The position numbers and the translations under genes were made by a program. DNA of 64,000 nucleotides, taken from contig NZ_KN046818.1 in the NCBI RefSeq assembly GCF_000742135.1, positions 1,116,841 to 1,180,840 on the forward strand. Reading direction: 5' to 3'. The stretch comes from Klebsiella pneumoniae. Lineage in GTDB: Bacteria; Pseudomonadota; Gammaproteobacteria; Enterobacterales; Enterobacteriaceae. The notes below the pieces were generated by a model. It was not told the origin of the DNA. It did not search any database and saw nothing but the letters and a program-made list of their open reading frames with translations. Below, piece after piece: positions 45,530 through 55,494 of the stretch (the first letter of the stretch is position 1; each line of letters opens with the position of its first letter).

Positions 45530-46234
45530 TCACCTCATCCGGTGCTCTCCGTTGACCAACGCTTCGCGATCGAAAAAGCGCTGGATCACGCCCTCCGCCA
45601 TAAACGCCGCCCGATCGGACATATGGGCGATGACGTCGGCATCATGGCTGACCAGCAGATAGGTCATGCCGTACTCCTGTTTCAGACGATTAAGTAGATT
45701 AAGGATTTCCGCCTGCACCGACATATCCAGCGCCGAGGTCGGCTCATCCAGCAGCAGGATCTGCGGGTGCAGCAGCAGGGCGCGGGCAATGGCCACGCGC
45801 TGCCGTTGGCCGCCGGAGAGCTGATGCGGATAGCGGCGCACGGCATCGGCGGCCAGACCCACCTGCTCAAGGGCGGTGGTCACTCGCGGGGTAACGTCGC
45901 GGATGCCGTGGATCTGCAGCGGCTCCGCCAGGGTGCGCCACAGAGTATGGTTGGGATGCAGCGAGGCATACGGATCCTGAAACACCATCTGCACGTTGCG
46001 CCGCAGATCGCCCTGAAAGCGGAAGCCCGGCGTAATGGTCTGGCCGAGCAGATCCACGCTGCCGCGCCATTCACGCTGCAATCCGGCCAGCACGCGCAAA
46101 ATCGTCGATTTGCCGCAGCCCGAGGCGCCGATCAGGCTGAAGGTTTCCCCGGCGTCGACACGGAAACTGGCGGCGGAGACCGCCGTCTTCGCGCCGAATG
46201 TAACCTGTAAATCCTGAAGATTAACGATCGCCAT
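45530..46234 (-). CDS. Peptide/nickel-type ABC ATPase (DppF-like)
   Basis: This 234-residue ATPase has Walker A GASGCGKST, Q-loop MVFQDPYASLHP, signature LSGGQRQRV and Walker B ILLLDEPTSAL. It is shorter than typical DppF (about 330) because it lacks the C-terminal extension with its iron-sulfur or regulatory motif. The ATG at 46234 lies inside the end of the preceding ATPase gene (14-base overlap). It is the last gene of the five-gene operon. Confidence 0.85.
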   Translation of the reverse strand: MAIVNLQDLQVTFGAKTAVSAASFRVDAGETFSLIGASGCGKSTILRVLAGLQREWRGSVDLLGQTITPGFRFQGDLRRNVQMVFQDPYASLHPNHTLWRTLAEPLQIHGIRDVTPRVTTALEQVGLAADAVRRYPHQLSGGQRQRVAIARALLLHPQILLLDEPTSALDMSVQAEILNLLNRLKQEYGMTYLLVSHDADVIAHMSDRAAFMAEGVIQRFFDREALVNGEHRMR

Positions 46235-47057
46235 GGGCTGTCTCCGTAAAGTCCTGGGTTCTGTCGAGGGTCGGCAGCATCTGGCCGTAGGTGTGGGCAT
46301 TTGGCCGGCAGGTCCACAGGGTGCGGGTGTAAGGGTGCGTCGCGCTCGGCAGCGCCCGCGCCGGCATCTCGTCGACCTGTCTCCCCTGGTACATCACCAG
46401 CACGCGATCGCAATGCGCGGCCACCAGCGGTAGATCGTGGCTGATCAGTAACATGGCCATCTGCCGCTGCGCGCACTGCTCCACCAGCAGCTCGAGGATC
46501 TGGTTGCGCAGGCGGGCGTCGAGGGCCGAGGTCGGCTCGTCGGCTATCAGCACCTTCGGGTTATTGAGCAGCGCGAGGGCGATCATCACCCGCTGTCCCA
46601 TCCCGCCGGAGAGTTCGCCGGGATAGCGGCTGAGGACCGGCAGATCCAGACCGACGGCGGCGATGGCGTCTTTGACCGCCTCAGCGCGCGCGCGGCGGCT
46701 GAGACGCTGATGCAGGGTTAACGCCTCCTCCAGCTGCGTCTGAATGGACTGCACCGGATTCAGTGCATAGCGCGGGTCCTGCAGCACCATGGCGATATCG
46801 TTGCCGCGCAGCGCGCGCCAGCCGCGGGCGCTGAGGGTCAGCACATCGCGCCCCAGCACCTCCAGCCGTTCAGCGCTCACCACCCCGGGCTTGCGCACCA
46901 GGCCCATCAGCGCCCGGGCGGTCATCGATTTGCCGGAGCCGGATTCGCCCACCAGCGCCAGCCGCTCGTTGCCGAGGGTGAAGCTGACGTTGTCCACCAC
47001 CCGGGCGGTGGGATAGTCGACGGCGAGTCCCTGGACGGTCAGTCGGATGTCAGTCAT
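46221..47057 (-). CDS. Peptide/nickel-type ABC ATPase (DppD-like)
   Basis: This 278-residue ATPase has Walker A GESGSGKSM, signature LSGGMGQRV and Walker B VLIADEPTSAL, plus part of the oligopeptide-type C-terminal extension (THPYTRTLW). It partners the DppF-like ATPase as a heterodimer. It overlaps the upstream permease by 8 bases and the downstream ATPase by 14, showing tight translational coupling. Confidence 0.87.
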   Translation of the reverse strand: MTDIRLTVQGLAVDYPTARVVDNVSFTLGNERLALVGESGSGKSMTARALMGLVRKPGVVSAERLEVLGRDVLTLSARGWRALRGNDIAMVLQDPRYALNPVQSIQTQLEEALTLHQRLSRRARAEAVKDAIAAVGLDLPVLSRYPGELSGGMGQRVMIALALLNNPKVLIADEPTSALDARLRNQILELLVEQCAQRQMAMLLISHDLPLVAAHCDRVLVMYQGRQVDEMPARALPSATHPYTRTLWTCRPNAHTYGQMLPTLDRTQDFTETAHGDR

Positions 47058-47883
47058 GTTGCGGCTCCAGAATATCGCGCAGGCCGTCGCCCAGCAGGTT
47101 AAACGCCAGGCTGGCGAGCAGGATCGCCGCGCCGGGGATGGCGGCGATCCACCATTGGTCGAAAATCACCTGCATCCCGTCGGCAATCATCGCTCCCCAC
47201 TCCGCCATCGGCGGGCGGGCGCCCAGGCCGAGAAAGCCGAGCCCGGCGGCGGCGAGGATAATACCCGCCAGATCGAGCGCCAGCCGAACAATCGCCGACG
47301 GCAGACACAGCGGCAGAATATGGCCGACCAGCAGCCGCCCGCCGCGGATGCCCAGCATCTCCGCCGCGGCGAGGTAGTCGCTATGGCGCAGGCGCTGAAT
47401 TTCGCTGCGCGCCTGACGGGCGTAGGCCGGCCAGGTGGTCAGGGCTAACGCCAGCGCGCCGTTGACCAGCCCCGGGCCGAGCATCGCCACGAACGCGAAG
47501 GCGAGGATCAGGCGCGGCATCGACATCACCACGTCGGTAAAGCGCATCAGTATCCGCTCCAGCCACCCGCCATAGTAGCCGGAGAGGATACCCACCAGCA
47601 GACCGACGGGCAGGGTAATGGCGGTCACCAGCGCCACCAGACCCAGCGCCGGGCGGGCGCCGTAGAGCAAGCGCGACAGCAGGTCGCGGCCGTAGCTGTC
47701 GGTGCCGAGCAAGTGTCCCGCCCCGGGCCCCTGCAGACGAGCGGCGGCATCCTGCCAGTTGGGATCGTGCGGCGCCAGCCACGGGGCGAACAGCGCGGTC
47801 AGCACCAGCAGGATCACCAGGGTCAGGCCGCTGAAGGCGGCGGGTGAGCGGCGCAGACGGCGTAAAAACAGATAAGTCGGCAT
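47050..47883 (-). CDS. Peptide/nickel-type ABC permease (DppC-like)
   Basis: This 277-residue permease has about six segments, the OppC N-terminal HLLGTDSYGRDLLSRLLYG motif and the EAA loop region RHSDYLAAAEMLGIRGGRLL that contacts the ATPases. It shares a TGATG junction with the upstream permease gene. Confidence 0.87.
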   Translation of the reverse strand: MPTYLFLRRLRRSPAAFSGLTLVILLVLTALFAPWLAPHDPNWQDAAARLQGPGAGHLLGTDSYGRDLLSRLLYGARPALGLVALVTAITLPVGLLVGILSGYYGGWLERILMRFTDVVMSMPRLILAFAFVAMLGPGLVNGALALALTTWPAYARQARSEIQRLRHSDYLAAAEMLGIRGGRLLVGHILPLCLPSAIVRLALDLAGIILAAAGLGFLGLGARPPMAEWGAMIADGMQVIFDQWWIAAIPGAAILLASLAFNLLGDGLRDILEPQHD

Positions 47884-48935
47884 CAGCGCACCCTCGGATC
47901 GGTTAACCGTACCAGCAGGTCGGTCAGGTTATTGATCAGCACAAAACTCACGCCGATCAGCAGCGTGCCGCCCATGATCGCCGTGGTATCCCCAGCGAAC
48001 AGCGCCGTGGTGAGGTAGCGGCCGATCCCCGGCCACGAGAAGACGGTTTCGGTGAGCACCGCCCCTTCGAGCATGGAGGTCCAGGCGAGAGCGGTCACCG
48101 TCAGCAGAGTGCCGCGGATATTGGGCAGGACATGGCGCAGCAGAATCGTCATCTCTCCGGCCCCTTTGGCCCGCGCCAGCAGAATGTACTCTTTGTTCAT
48201 CTCGCTCAGACAGGCGGAGCGGGTCAGGCGGGTGATGCTCGCCAGCGAGTAATAGGCCAGCACCAGCACCGGCAGCGCCAGATGGCCGATCGCATTTTTA
48301 AACGCCGCGGTATCGCCGGAGAGCCAGGTGTCGATCAGCGCAAAACCGCTGCGTGGCTCGACGGTGTACTGATAAATATCGTCGAGGCGACCCGGGCCCG
48401 GCGCCCACTGCAGCCGGGCGTAAAACAGGGCCAGCATCAGCAGGCCGAGCCAGAAAATGGGCACCGAGTTGCCCAACAGGGTAAAGGTGCGAACCGCCAG
48501 ATCCCACGGCGAACCGGCGTAACGGGCGCACAGCACCCCGGCGACGATGCCCAGTACCGCGCCGACGATCAGCGCCAGGGTCGCCAGCTCAAGGGTCGCC
48601 GGAAAGACCGCCAGCAGGTCGTGGAGCACCGGCTGGCCGGTAGCGCTGGCGATGCCAAGATCGCCATGGGCCAGGTTGACCAGGTAGTGCCAGAACTGCA
48701 CCGGCAGCGGCTGGTCGAGACCCAGCTGATGGCGAACCTGGTCATAGGTCGACTGGCTGGCATGGTCGCCGACGATCTGCAGTACGCGGTCGACGGGCGA
48801 CAGCGCGGAGAGCGAGAAGGTGACCAGCAACAGCCCGAACAGCGTGAGCAGCAGCGTAAACAGCCCCTGCAACAGGCGGGTAAGGTGAGTGGAAAACGAT
48901 GGCATGGAAAATGGAAATTCCTGGTATATCAGCAT
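47883..48935 (-). CDS. Peptide/nickel-type ABC permease (DppB-like)
   Basis: This permease of up to 350 residues has about six segments and the motifs LGLDQPLPVQFWHYL and NKEYILLARAKGAG (EAA loop). The start is uncertain: ATG 48935 has a GGG-containing upstream region, while ATG 48905 (MPSFSTHLTR) looks more like a family N-terminus but has a poor ribosome site. It is 89 bases after the binding-protein gene. Confidence 0.85.
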   Translation of the reverse strand: MLIYQEFPFSMPSFSTHLTRLLQGLFTLLLTLFGLLLVTFSLSALSPVDRVLQIVGDHASQSTYDQVRHQLGLDQPLPVQFWHYLVNLAHGDLGIASATGQPVLHDLLAVFPATLELATLALIVGAVLGIVAGVLCARYAGSPWDLAVRTFTLLGNSVPIFWLGLLMLALFYARLQWAPGPGRLDDIYQYTVEPRSGFALIDTWLSGDTAAFKNAIGHLALPVLVLAYYSLASITRLTRSACLSEMNKEYILLARAKGAGEMTILLRHVLPNIRGTLLTVTALAWTSMLEGAVLTETVFSWPGIGRYLTTALFAGDTTAIMGGTLLIGVSFVLINNLTDLLVRLTDPRVR

Positions 48936-49024
48936 TGTACCCGGCGGCGCGATGCCGACCGGGCCCGGGTGAGGAGTCGGTCATCCGGGCAGACAAGGCC
49001 GCCGTACCCGGTGACAAAACCCGC

Positions 49025-50593
49025 TTACTTGGTCACGTTATCGTACCAGACCATGTCGGCGTTCAGTCCCTGCTGATAGCCCTTCACGTTGTCACGCACC
49101 ACGATCTGGGTTTTTCCCTGGTCAATAAAGACGTACGGCGAATGCTGGAGCAGGGTTTCCTGCATCGTTTTGTACAGGTCGAGGCGTTTCGCCGGGTCCG
49201 GCTCCGCCACCGCGGCGAGGGTGGCTTTATTCAGCTCAGGGATCTGCCAGCCGTTGAGCCCGGCCACGGTGCTGGATTTACCATCGTTCCAGGCAAAGGC
49301 GCTGGCATTGGAGTGGGCATCAAAGTAGTCCGGGATCCACAGGCGGATCGCCGCCTGATGCTGCTTCGCGCGCACCCGGGCATAGACCTGGCTGCCGGCG
49401 GCGGGTAGCAGATCCACCTTCACCCCGCCCTGGGCAAAGCTGGCCTGCAGCGATTGGGCGATGGTGATAAACGGCGGTTTGTTCTCCACATCGAGGGTGA
49501 AGTGGGCATCCTTAATGCCCGCTTTATCAAGGATAGCCTTAGCTTTTTGCGGGTCGAAGGTGAACGGATTAGTCTCCAGCGCCCCCGGCAGGCCGGCCGG
49601 CAGGAAGCTTTGGTGAATAAAGTACTGGCCTTTCAGCAGATTTTTGGTGATGCCCTCATAATCGACCAGCCAGCGCGCCGCCTCCCAGAAGGCCGGATTA
49701 TTGAGCAGCGGGTTGGCACTGTTGGCGGTATTAAACACCAGGTAGTTCTGCTCGGCGGACGGGATGCTCAGCACCTTCACGCCGGGTTTATCCTGCAGGG
49801 CGGCAATCTGGTCAGCGCCGAGATCGCGCGCCACATCGGCATCCCCCTGCTGGATCAGCAGGCGGCGGGAAGCCGGGTCGGGGACGTTTTTAATAATGAT
49901 GCTCTTGATCTTCGGCGCGCCGGTTGGGGAGCTGGCGTTGGCCTCCAGCACGATGGCCTGATGCGGCTGGTAGACGCGCATTTTATAGGCTCCGCTGCCC
50001 GCCGAGTGCATTTTCAGCCAGTCGTTGCCGAAGTCGTTATTTTTCGCGTTCGGCGCCACCTGTTTTTCATCAACGATAGAGGCGATGGGGGTGGAGAGAA
50101 TATTCAGCGCCACCGCCGGGCTGACGTCGGCGGTCCAGTGCAGCGTCAGGGTATGGTCATCAACCTTTTTCAGCTGGCTGGCGATGTTGTCCGGCTGCCA
50201 GCCGAGCACGTTGAGAATAAACGCTGGCGATTTATTCAGCGTCACCGCGCGGGTGTAAGAGAAAATCACATCTTCCGGGCGCAGCGGATTACCGGAGGCG
50301 AATTTGGCATCCGGCTTCAGTTTAATGGTCAGGGTTTTCGCCGCCGGATCGGCCTGCCAGCTTTCGGCGAGGATCGGCACGATTTTTTCAGGGTTGTTGC
50401 GGTCCGGCTGCACCAGACGCTGATAGAGGCTAGGGACCGTCTGAATGCTGGAGAGTTCGTTCGCTTCCGCCGGGTCGAGGCTGACGATATCGTCGAGACC
50501 CTGGACGACCACCAGCGTGTTGGGCGGCGTGGCGGCATGCGCGGCGGCGGAGAGCGCCGACAGTAGCAGTAAAGGCAACAGTTTTTTGGTCAT
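49025..50593 (-). CDS. Peptide/nickel-type ABC binding protein (SBP_bac_5)
   Basis: This 522-residue periplasmic receptor has a signal peptide (about 1-20, ending AAHA) and the DppA/OppA fold, with AESWQADPAAKTLTIKLKP and the conserved LRPEDVIFSYTRAV. The cargo may be a peptide, nickel chelate or other small solute. It is the first gene of the operon. The ATG at 50593 follows AGGGATTG. A perfect 16-bp palindrome lies 80 bases upstream. Confidence 0.87.
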   Translation of the reverse strand: MTKKLLPLLLLSALSAAAHAATPPNTLVVVQGLDDIVSLDPAEANELSSIQTVPSLYQRLVQPDRNNPEKIVPILAESWQADPAAKTLTIKLKPDAKFASGNPLRPEDVIFSYTRAVTLNKSPAFILNVLGWQPDNIASQLKKVDDHTLTLHWTADVSPAVALNILSTPIASIVDEKQVAPNAKNNDFGNDWLKMHSAGSGAYKMRVYQPHQAIVLEANASSPTGAPKIKSIIIKNVPDPASRRLLIQQGDADVARDLGADQIAALQDKPGVKVLSIPSAEQNYLVFNTANSANPLLNNPAFWEAARWLVDYEGITKNLLKGQYFIHQSFLPAGLPGALETNPFTFDPQKAKAILDKAGIKDAHFTLDVENKPPFITIAQSLQASFAQGGVKVDLLPAAGSQVYARVRAKQHQAAIRLWIPDYFDAHSNASAFAWNDGKSSTVAGLNGWQIPELNKATLAAVAEPDPAKRLDLYKTMQETLLQHSPYVFIDQGKTQIVVRDNVKGYQQGLNADMVWYDNVTK

Positions 50594-50673
50594 GTGCAAT
50601 CCCTGAAGAATGGTTATTTTATTGTTTTATGCCTCGCTACGTTAGGCCGCTTGCCATAAGGCGTAAAGTCAAA

Positions 50674-50689
50674 ATAAGGATATCCTTAT
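50674..50689. promoter_or_regulatory. Perfect 16-bp palindrome before the peptide-type operon
   Basis: ATAAGGATATCCTTAT is a perfect palindrome in the gap between the divergent binding-protein and acetyltransferase genes. It may be an operator for an unlinked regulator; none is encoded in the immediate region. Confidence 0.5.
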
Positions 50690-50798
50690 GCTAAAAACGC
50701 ATATTCAAGAACGACAGGTTATTGCCGGTCGCGCAGAAGCGCCTTTCTCCGCTGCGGGGTTCTTGCTATAACGCATTGTCTATTGCGAGGAGGTGGGT

Positions 50799-51494
50799 GT
50801 GCCGGAAATTAATGAGTATGGCCAGCAGGTGAACGACCTGGTCCCTGGCTGGCAGGGGGCGCAAGTCCTGCGGCGGACGGCGTTAAATGGCCGTTTTTGC
50901 CGCCTGGAGCCGCTGGACGTTGACCGTCATGCGGCGGATCTGTTTGCCGCCTATGCGCTCGGCGACAACAGCGACTGGACGTGGCTGGCGTCTACGCGGC
51001 CGGAGAGCGTGACGGCGACCGCCCACTGGATCGCGGGCAAGGTGAATGATGATGCCCTGGTGCCGTATGCGGTGGTTGACCTGCGTAGCGAGCAGGCGGT
51101 GGGCATCGTCAGCTATATGGCGATCGAGCGGGAAATGGGCACGGTTGAGATCGGCCATGTCACCTGGTCGCGACGGATGAAAAACACCCCGCTGGGTACC
51201 GAAGCGGTCTGGCTGCTGCTCAAAAACGGCTTTGACCATGGCTATCGTCGGCTGGAGTGGAAATGCGATTCGATGAATGTCGCCTCGCGCCGCGCCGCCG
51301 AGCGGCTGGGCTTTAGCTGGGAAGGACGTCTGCGGCAGAGGCTGGTGCGTAAAGGGCGGACGCGCGACAGCGATATGCTGTCCATCATCGACGGCGAGTG
51401 GCCTGCGCGCGATGCGGCGCTGCGGGCGTGGCTGGCGGCGGAGAACTTTACTGCCGACGGTCAGCAGATTAAGCGCCTGGAGGCGTTTCGCTAA
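50799..51494 (+). CDS. GNAT-family acetyltransferase (RimJ/RimL-like)
   Basis: This 231-residue acyl-CoA N-acetyltransferase has the motif region GTVEIGHVTWSRRMKNTPLG, with acetyl-CoA contacts in the TPLGTEAV stretch, and the C-terminal NVASRRAAERLGFSWEG. The group includes ribosomal-protein and antibiotic/amine acetylases; no substrate can be assigned. The start is a GTG at 50799 with GAGGAGG about 6 bases upstream; another GTG at 50793 would overlap the ribosome site. It is convergent with betA. Confidence 0.8.
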   Translation: MPEINEYGQQVNDLVPGWQGAQVLRRTALNGRFCRLEPLDVDRHAADLFAAYALGDNSDWTWLASTRPESVTATAHWIAGKVNDDALVPYAVVDLRSEQAVGIVSYMAIEREMGTVEIGHVTWSRRMKNTPLGTEAVWLLLKNGFDHGYRRLEWKCDSMNVASRRAAERLGFSWEGRLRQRLVRKGRTRDSDMLSIIDGEWPARDAALRAWLAAENFTADGQQIKRLEAFR

Positions 51495-51527
51495 CATCAA
51501 CCTATGGGGTCAAAACCCGGAACGGCA

Positions 51528-51606
51528 CCCCGGTCGCGCTGCGCTTACCGGGGCTACGTTACATCGCCTCAGGGTAGGCCGGGCAAGGCGTAGTCGCCGC
51601 CCGGCA
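51528..51606. repeat. BIME with two REPs of opposite orientation
   Basis: CCCCGGTCGCGCTGCGCTTA ... GGGGCTAC (to about 51557) and GTAGGCCGGGCAAGGCGTAG ... CGCCCGGCA (about 51574-51606) lie tail to tail between the convergent acetyltransferase and betA genes. They probably act as a bidirectional mRNA end or stabiliser. Confidence 0.75.
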
Positions 51607-51614
51607 TTGACCTG

Positions 51615-53279
51615 TTAACGGCGAACCGGCGCGTCGCCAGCGACATAATACGTCGCGGTGCTGCGCGGCAGCGGCTGGCGGCCGCGAATGGCGTCGGCCA
51701 TCTTCTCGCCGATCATAATGGTGGTGGCGTTGAGGTTGCCGGTGATGATCTGCGGCATGATCGAGGCGTCGACCACCCGCAATCCTTCCAGACCGTGGAC
51801 GCGGCCCTCGCCATCGACCACCGCCATCTCGTCGTAACCCATCTTACAGGTCCCGCACGGGTGGAACGCGGTCTCGGCGTGGTTGCGCACAAACTCATCC
51901 AGTTCGGCATCGCTCTGGCATTCTATTCCCGGACTGATTTCGCGACCGCGATACTTATCCAGCGCCGGCTGGTTCATGATCTCCCGGGTAATGCGGATGG
52001 CGTCGCGGAACTCCTGCCAGTCCTGCTCATGGGACATATAGTTAAACAGGATCGCCGGATGGGCGTGCGGGTCGCGCGACTTCAGGCGCACGTGGCCGCG
52101 GCTGGGCGAACGCATCGAGCCGACGTGGCACTGGAAGCCGTGCTCTTTCACCGCGTTGGAGCCATTGTAGTTAATCGCCACCGGCAGGAAGTGGTACTGA
52201 ATGTTCGGCCAGGCGAACTCTGCGCGGCTGCGGATAAAACCGCCCGCTTCGAACTGGTTGCTGGCGCCGATGCCGGTGCCGCCGAACAGCCACTCGGCGC
52301 CGATCTTCGGCTGGTTCCACCACTGTAGCGCCGGGTAGAGCGATACCGGCTCTTTGCACTCGTACTGCAGATACATCTCCAGATGGTCCTGCAGGTTCTC
52401 ACCCACGCCGGGGAGATCGTGCACCACCGGGATATCGAACTGCCTGAGCAGCTCCGGGTTACCCACGCCGGAGCGCTGCAGGATCTGCGGCGAGGCAATC
52501 GCCCCGGCGCACAGCAGCACCTCTTTGTTGGCCGTCGCTTTTGACGGGATCGTGCTCTCTCCCTCCAGCCACTCGACGCCCACCGCGCGCTTGCCGGCAA
52601 AAATAATGTGATCGGTCAGCGCATGGGTGCGGATGGTCAGGTTCGGGCGACCGCGCGCCTGGTCGAGATAGCCGCGGGCGGTGCTGGCGCGACGGCCCTG
52701 CGGCGTCACGGTGCGGTCCATCGGGCCAAAGCCTTCCTGCTGGTAGCCGTTGAGATCGTCGGTACGCGGATAGCCCGCCTGCACCCCGGCTTCAACCATC
52801 GCCTCGAAGAGCGGATTATTGCCCGGCTTCGGCGTCGTCACGCTCACCGGGCCATCGCCGCCGTGGTAGTCGTTAGGCCCGATATCGCGGGTTTCCGCTT
52901 TCCGGTAGTAGGGCAGGCAGTCGAGATAGCTCCAGTGTTCCAGACCCGGCTCTTTGGCCCAGTTATCCAGATCCATCGCGTTACCGCGAATGTAGCACAT
53001 GCCGTTGATCAGCGAGGATCCGCCGAGCCCTTTGCCGCGTCCGCACTCCATGCGGCGATTGTTCATGTACGGCTCAGGTTCGGTCTCGTAGGCCCAGTTG
53101 TAGCGCTTGCCCTGCAGCGGATAAGCCAGCGCGGCGGGCATCTGGGTGCGGAAATCGAACCGGTAGTCAGGGCCGCCGGCTTCCAGCAGCAGGACGGTGG
53201 TGTTTGGATCTTCAGTCAGTCGTGTTGCCAGAACGTTGCCGGCGGAGCCGGCACCAATAATGATGTAGTCAAATTGCAA
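51615..53279 (-). CDS. betA: Choline dehydrogenase BetA
   Basis: This 554-residue GMC-family flavoprotein oxidises choline to betaine aldehyde (and further to glycine betaine) at the membrane. It has the FAD motif [16 protein letters not shown] at residues 5-20, [14 protein letters not shown] and the conserved HPCGTCKMG near the C-terminus. The start is a TTG at 53279, as in E. coli betA, with GGGAGG upstream overlapping the betB stop. It is the last gene of betIBA. Confidence 0.96.
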   Translation of the reverse strand: MQFDYIIIGAGSAGNVLATRLTEDPNTTVLLLEAGGPDYRFDFRTQMPAALAYPLQGKRYNWAYETEPEPYMNNRRMECGRGKGLGGSSLINGMCYIRGNAMDLDNWAKEPGLEHWSYLDCLPYYRKAETRDIGPNDYHGGDGPVSVTTPKPGNNPLFEAMVEAGVQAGYPRTDDLNGYQQEGFGPMDRTVTPQGRRASTARGYLDQARGRPNLTIRTHALTDHIIFAGKRAVGVEWLEGESTIPSKATANKEVLLCAGAIASPQILQRSGVGNPELLRQFDIPVVHDLPGVGENLQDHLEMYLQYECKEPVSLYPALQWWNQPKIGAEWLFGGTGIGASNQFEAGGFIRSRAEFAWPNIQYHFLPVAINYNGSNAVKEHGFQCHVGSMRSPSRGHVRLKSRDPHAHPAILFNYMSHEQDWQEFRDAIRITREIMNQPALDKYRGREISPGIECQSDAELDEFVRNHAETAFHPCGTCKMGYDEMAVVDGEGRVHGLEGLRVVDASIMPQIITGNLNATTIMIGEKMADAIRGRQPLPRSTATYYVAGDAPVRR

Positions 53280-53292
53280 AAAAACCTCCCGG

Positions 53293-54765
53293 TTAAAATA
53301 TGGACTGGAATTTACCCATCTCAACCTGGATGGACTTCACCTGGGTGTAACTCTGCAGCGTCATCACGCCGTTCTCGCGGCCAATGCCGGAGTGTTTGTA
53401 GCCGCCAACCGGCATTTCCGCCGGGGATTCCCCCCAGCTGTTGATCCAGCAGATGCCGGCTTCCAGCTGGTGGATAATTCGGTGAGCGCGGTTGAGGTTG
53501 GGCGTCACCACGCCGGCGGCGAGGCCGTATTCGGTGGCGTTGGCGCGGCGAATGACCTCCGCTTCGTCGGCATAGCTGAGGATCGACATCACCGGGCCGA
53601 AGATCTCTTCGCGCACGATGGTCATCTCGTCGCTGCAATCGGTAAACACCGTCGGGGCGACCCACGCGCCGTTATCGAAACCGTCGCCTTTCAGCGCCTC
53701 GCCGCCGCACAGCAGGCGCGCGCCTTCGCGTTTGCCACTCTCGATATAGCGCAGAACGTTGTCGCGATGGGGGAAGCTGACCAGCGGGCCGAAGTTGGTG
53801 TCGTCGGCAAACAGATCGCCGGCGCGGATGCGGGCCACCCGCTCGAGGATCTTGTGCTCGAATTCCGCCTTCTGTTTCGCCGGGACAAACACCCGGGTGC
53901 CGTTGGTGCAGACCTGGCCGGAGCTGTAAAAGTTGGCCATCATGGCAATATCGGCGGCGAGGTCGAGGTCGGCATCATCGGCGATAATCAGCGGCGATTT
54001 GCCGCCCAGCTCCATGGTGACCTCTTTCAGTGATGAAGCGGCCGAGTTGGCCATCACTTTTTTGCCGCTGGCGACGCCGCCGGTGAAGGAGATTTTGGCG
54101 ATGTCCGGATGCTCGGTCAGATACTGGCCGGTTTCCGCGCCGATCCCTGGCAGGACGTTAAACACCCCGTCCGGCAGGCCCGCTTCGCTGTAAATTTCCG
54201 CCAGCTTGAGGGCGGTCAGCGGGGTGACTTCGCTCGGTTTGAAAATCATCGCATTGCCAGCGGCCAGCGCTGGCGCCGATTTCCACAGGGCGATCTGGAT
54301 CGGGTAGTTCCACGCGCCGATCCCGGCTACCACCCCCAGCGGTTCGCGACGGGTATAGACGAAGGAACTGTCGCGCAGCGGGATCTGGCTGCCTTCCAGC
54401 GCCGGGATCAATCCGGCGTAATACTCCAGCACGTCGGCGCCGGTGACGATATCGACGGCGGCGGTTTCGCTGAGAGGTTTCCCGGTATCCAGGGTCTCCA
54501 GTCGCGCCAGCTCGTCGTTGCGCTGGCGCAGAAGGTCGACGGCGCGACGCAGGATACGCGAGCGTTCCATGGCGGTCATTGCCGCCCAGATTTTTTGCCC
54601 ACGCTGTGCGCTCTCGACGGCGCGGTCGACATCCTCGCGTCCGGCAGCCTGAACGGTCGCCAGCACCTCGCCAGTGGCAGGGTTGATGGTCTCGAAGGTG
54701 CGACCGCTGGTGGCCGATGTATAACCACCATTAATATAAAGCTGCTGTTCTGCCATTCGGGACAT
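53293..54765 (-). CDS. betB: Betaine aldehyde dehydrogenase BetB
   Basis: This 490-residue NAD(P)-dependent dehydrogenase converts betaine aldehyde to glycine betaine. The catalytic Cys is in [13 protein letters not shown] (about residue 286) and Glu in [10 protein letters not shown] (about 252). Length and sequence match E. coli BetB closely. It lies 13 bases from betI and 13 from the betA start, so betIBA is one transcript for osmoprotectant synthesis. Confidence 0.96.
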   Translation of the reverse strand: MSRMAEQQLYINGGYTSATSGRTFETINPATGEVLATVQAAGREDVDRAVESAQRGQKIWAAMTAMERSRILRRAVDLLRQRNDELARLETLDTGKPLSETAAVDIVTGADVLEYYAGLIPALEGSQIPLRDSSFVYTRREPLGVVAGIGAWNYPIQIALWKSAPALAAGNAMIFKPSEVTPLTALKLAEIYSEAGLPDGVFNVLPGIGAETGQYLTEHPDIAKISFTGGVASGKKVMANSAASSLKEVTMELGGKSPLIIADDADLDLAADIAMMANFYSSGQVCTNGTRVFVPAKQKAEFEHKILERVARIRAGDLFADDTNFGPLVSFPHRDNVLRYIESGKREGARLLCGGEALKGDGFDNGAWVAPTVFTDCSDEMTIVREEIFGPVMSILSYADEAEVIRRANATEYGLAAGVVTPNLNRAHRIIHQLEAGICWINSWGESPAEMPVGGYKHSGIGRENGVMTLQSYTQVKSIQVEMGKFQSIF

Positions 54766-54778
54766 AACGCCTCCTCGG

Positions 54779-55366
54779 TTATGGGTTCGGTAAATGCTGA
54801 CGAATAAAGTGGCTGGTCAGCGACTGCGCCAGCGTTTTATCCAGCGGTTTGCCGCTGAGCGCCGCCCGCAGCCACAGGCCGTCTATCAGCGCCGCCAGCC
54901 CGTAGCCGGCCTCCTGCGCCTGCTCGCGCGGCAGCTCGCGGCGGAATTCGTACACCAGGTTCGACAGCAGGCGACGGCTGCTGACCTGCTGTAACCGATA
55001 AAGCATCGGCTGGTGCATGCTGCTGGCCCAAAAGGCCAGCCAGGCCTTCATCGCCGCGCTGCTGATCTGCGTCTCATCAAAGTTGCCGCCGACAATCGCC
55101 TGCAGACGCTGGCTGGCGCTGCCGTCCGGCAGAGCGTGCAGACGGTTGAGCACCGCGTCGCGCAGCTGGCTGGTGATGTCGCGCATGGTCGCCTCCAGCA
55201 GACCATTTTTGTCTTTGAAATAGTGACTGATGATCCCCGTCGATACGCCCGCCCGCCGGGCAATCTGCGCGATGGTCGCGTCGTGCATACCGACTTCATT
55301 TATTGCGTCCAGCGTGGCGTCGATCAGCTGCCTGCGCCGGATCGGCTGCATCCCCAGTTTGGGCAT
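54779..55366 (-). CDS. betI: TetR-type repressor BetI
   Basis: This 195-residue choline-sensing repressor has an N-terminal TetR helix-turn-helix ([20 protein letters not shown]) and an effector domain. The start at 55366 (MPKLGM) gives the E. coli length; an upstream in-frame ATG at 55384 would add six residues. It represses the divergent betT and its own operon from the shared 128-base gap. Confidence 0.95.
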   Translation of the reverse strand: MPKLGMQPIRRRQLIDATLDAINEVGMHDATIAQIARRAGVSTGIISHYFKDKNGLLEATMRDITSQLRDAVLNRLHALPDGSASQRLQAIVGGNFDETQISSAAMKAWLAFWASSMHQPMLYRLQQVSSRRLLSNLVYEFRRELPREQAQEAGYGLAALIDGLWLRAALSGKPLDKTLAQSLTSHFIRQHLPNP

Positions 55367-55412
55367 TTTTGCCACTCCATTCATCAGCGTTGGTTAACTA
55401 TTAAAGCGGTTT

Positions 55413-55430
55413 TTGATTGGACGTTCAATA
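55413..55430. promoter_or_regulatory. BetI operator candidate
   Basis: TTGATTGGACGTTCAATA contains the dyad TTGA...TCAA around a GGACG core in the betI-betT gap, the location of BetI binding in E. coli. Confidence 0.6.
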
Positions 55431-55494
55431 TAAAATGTGTCTTAATTGTTGCGGATTTGGATTTTAATAGTTACAAAAACAGTGGGGATACTGG

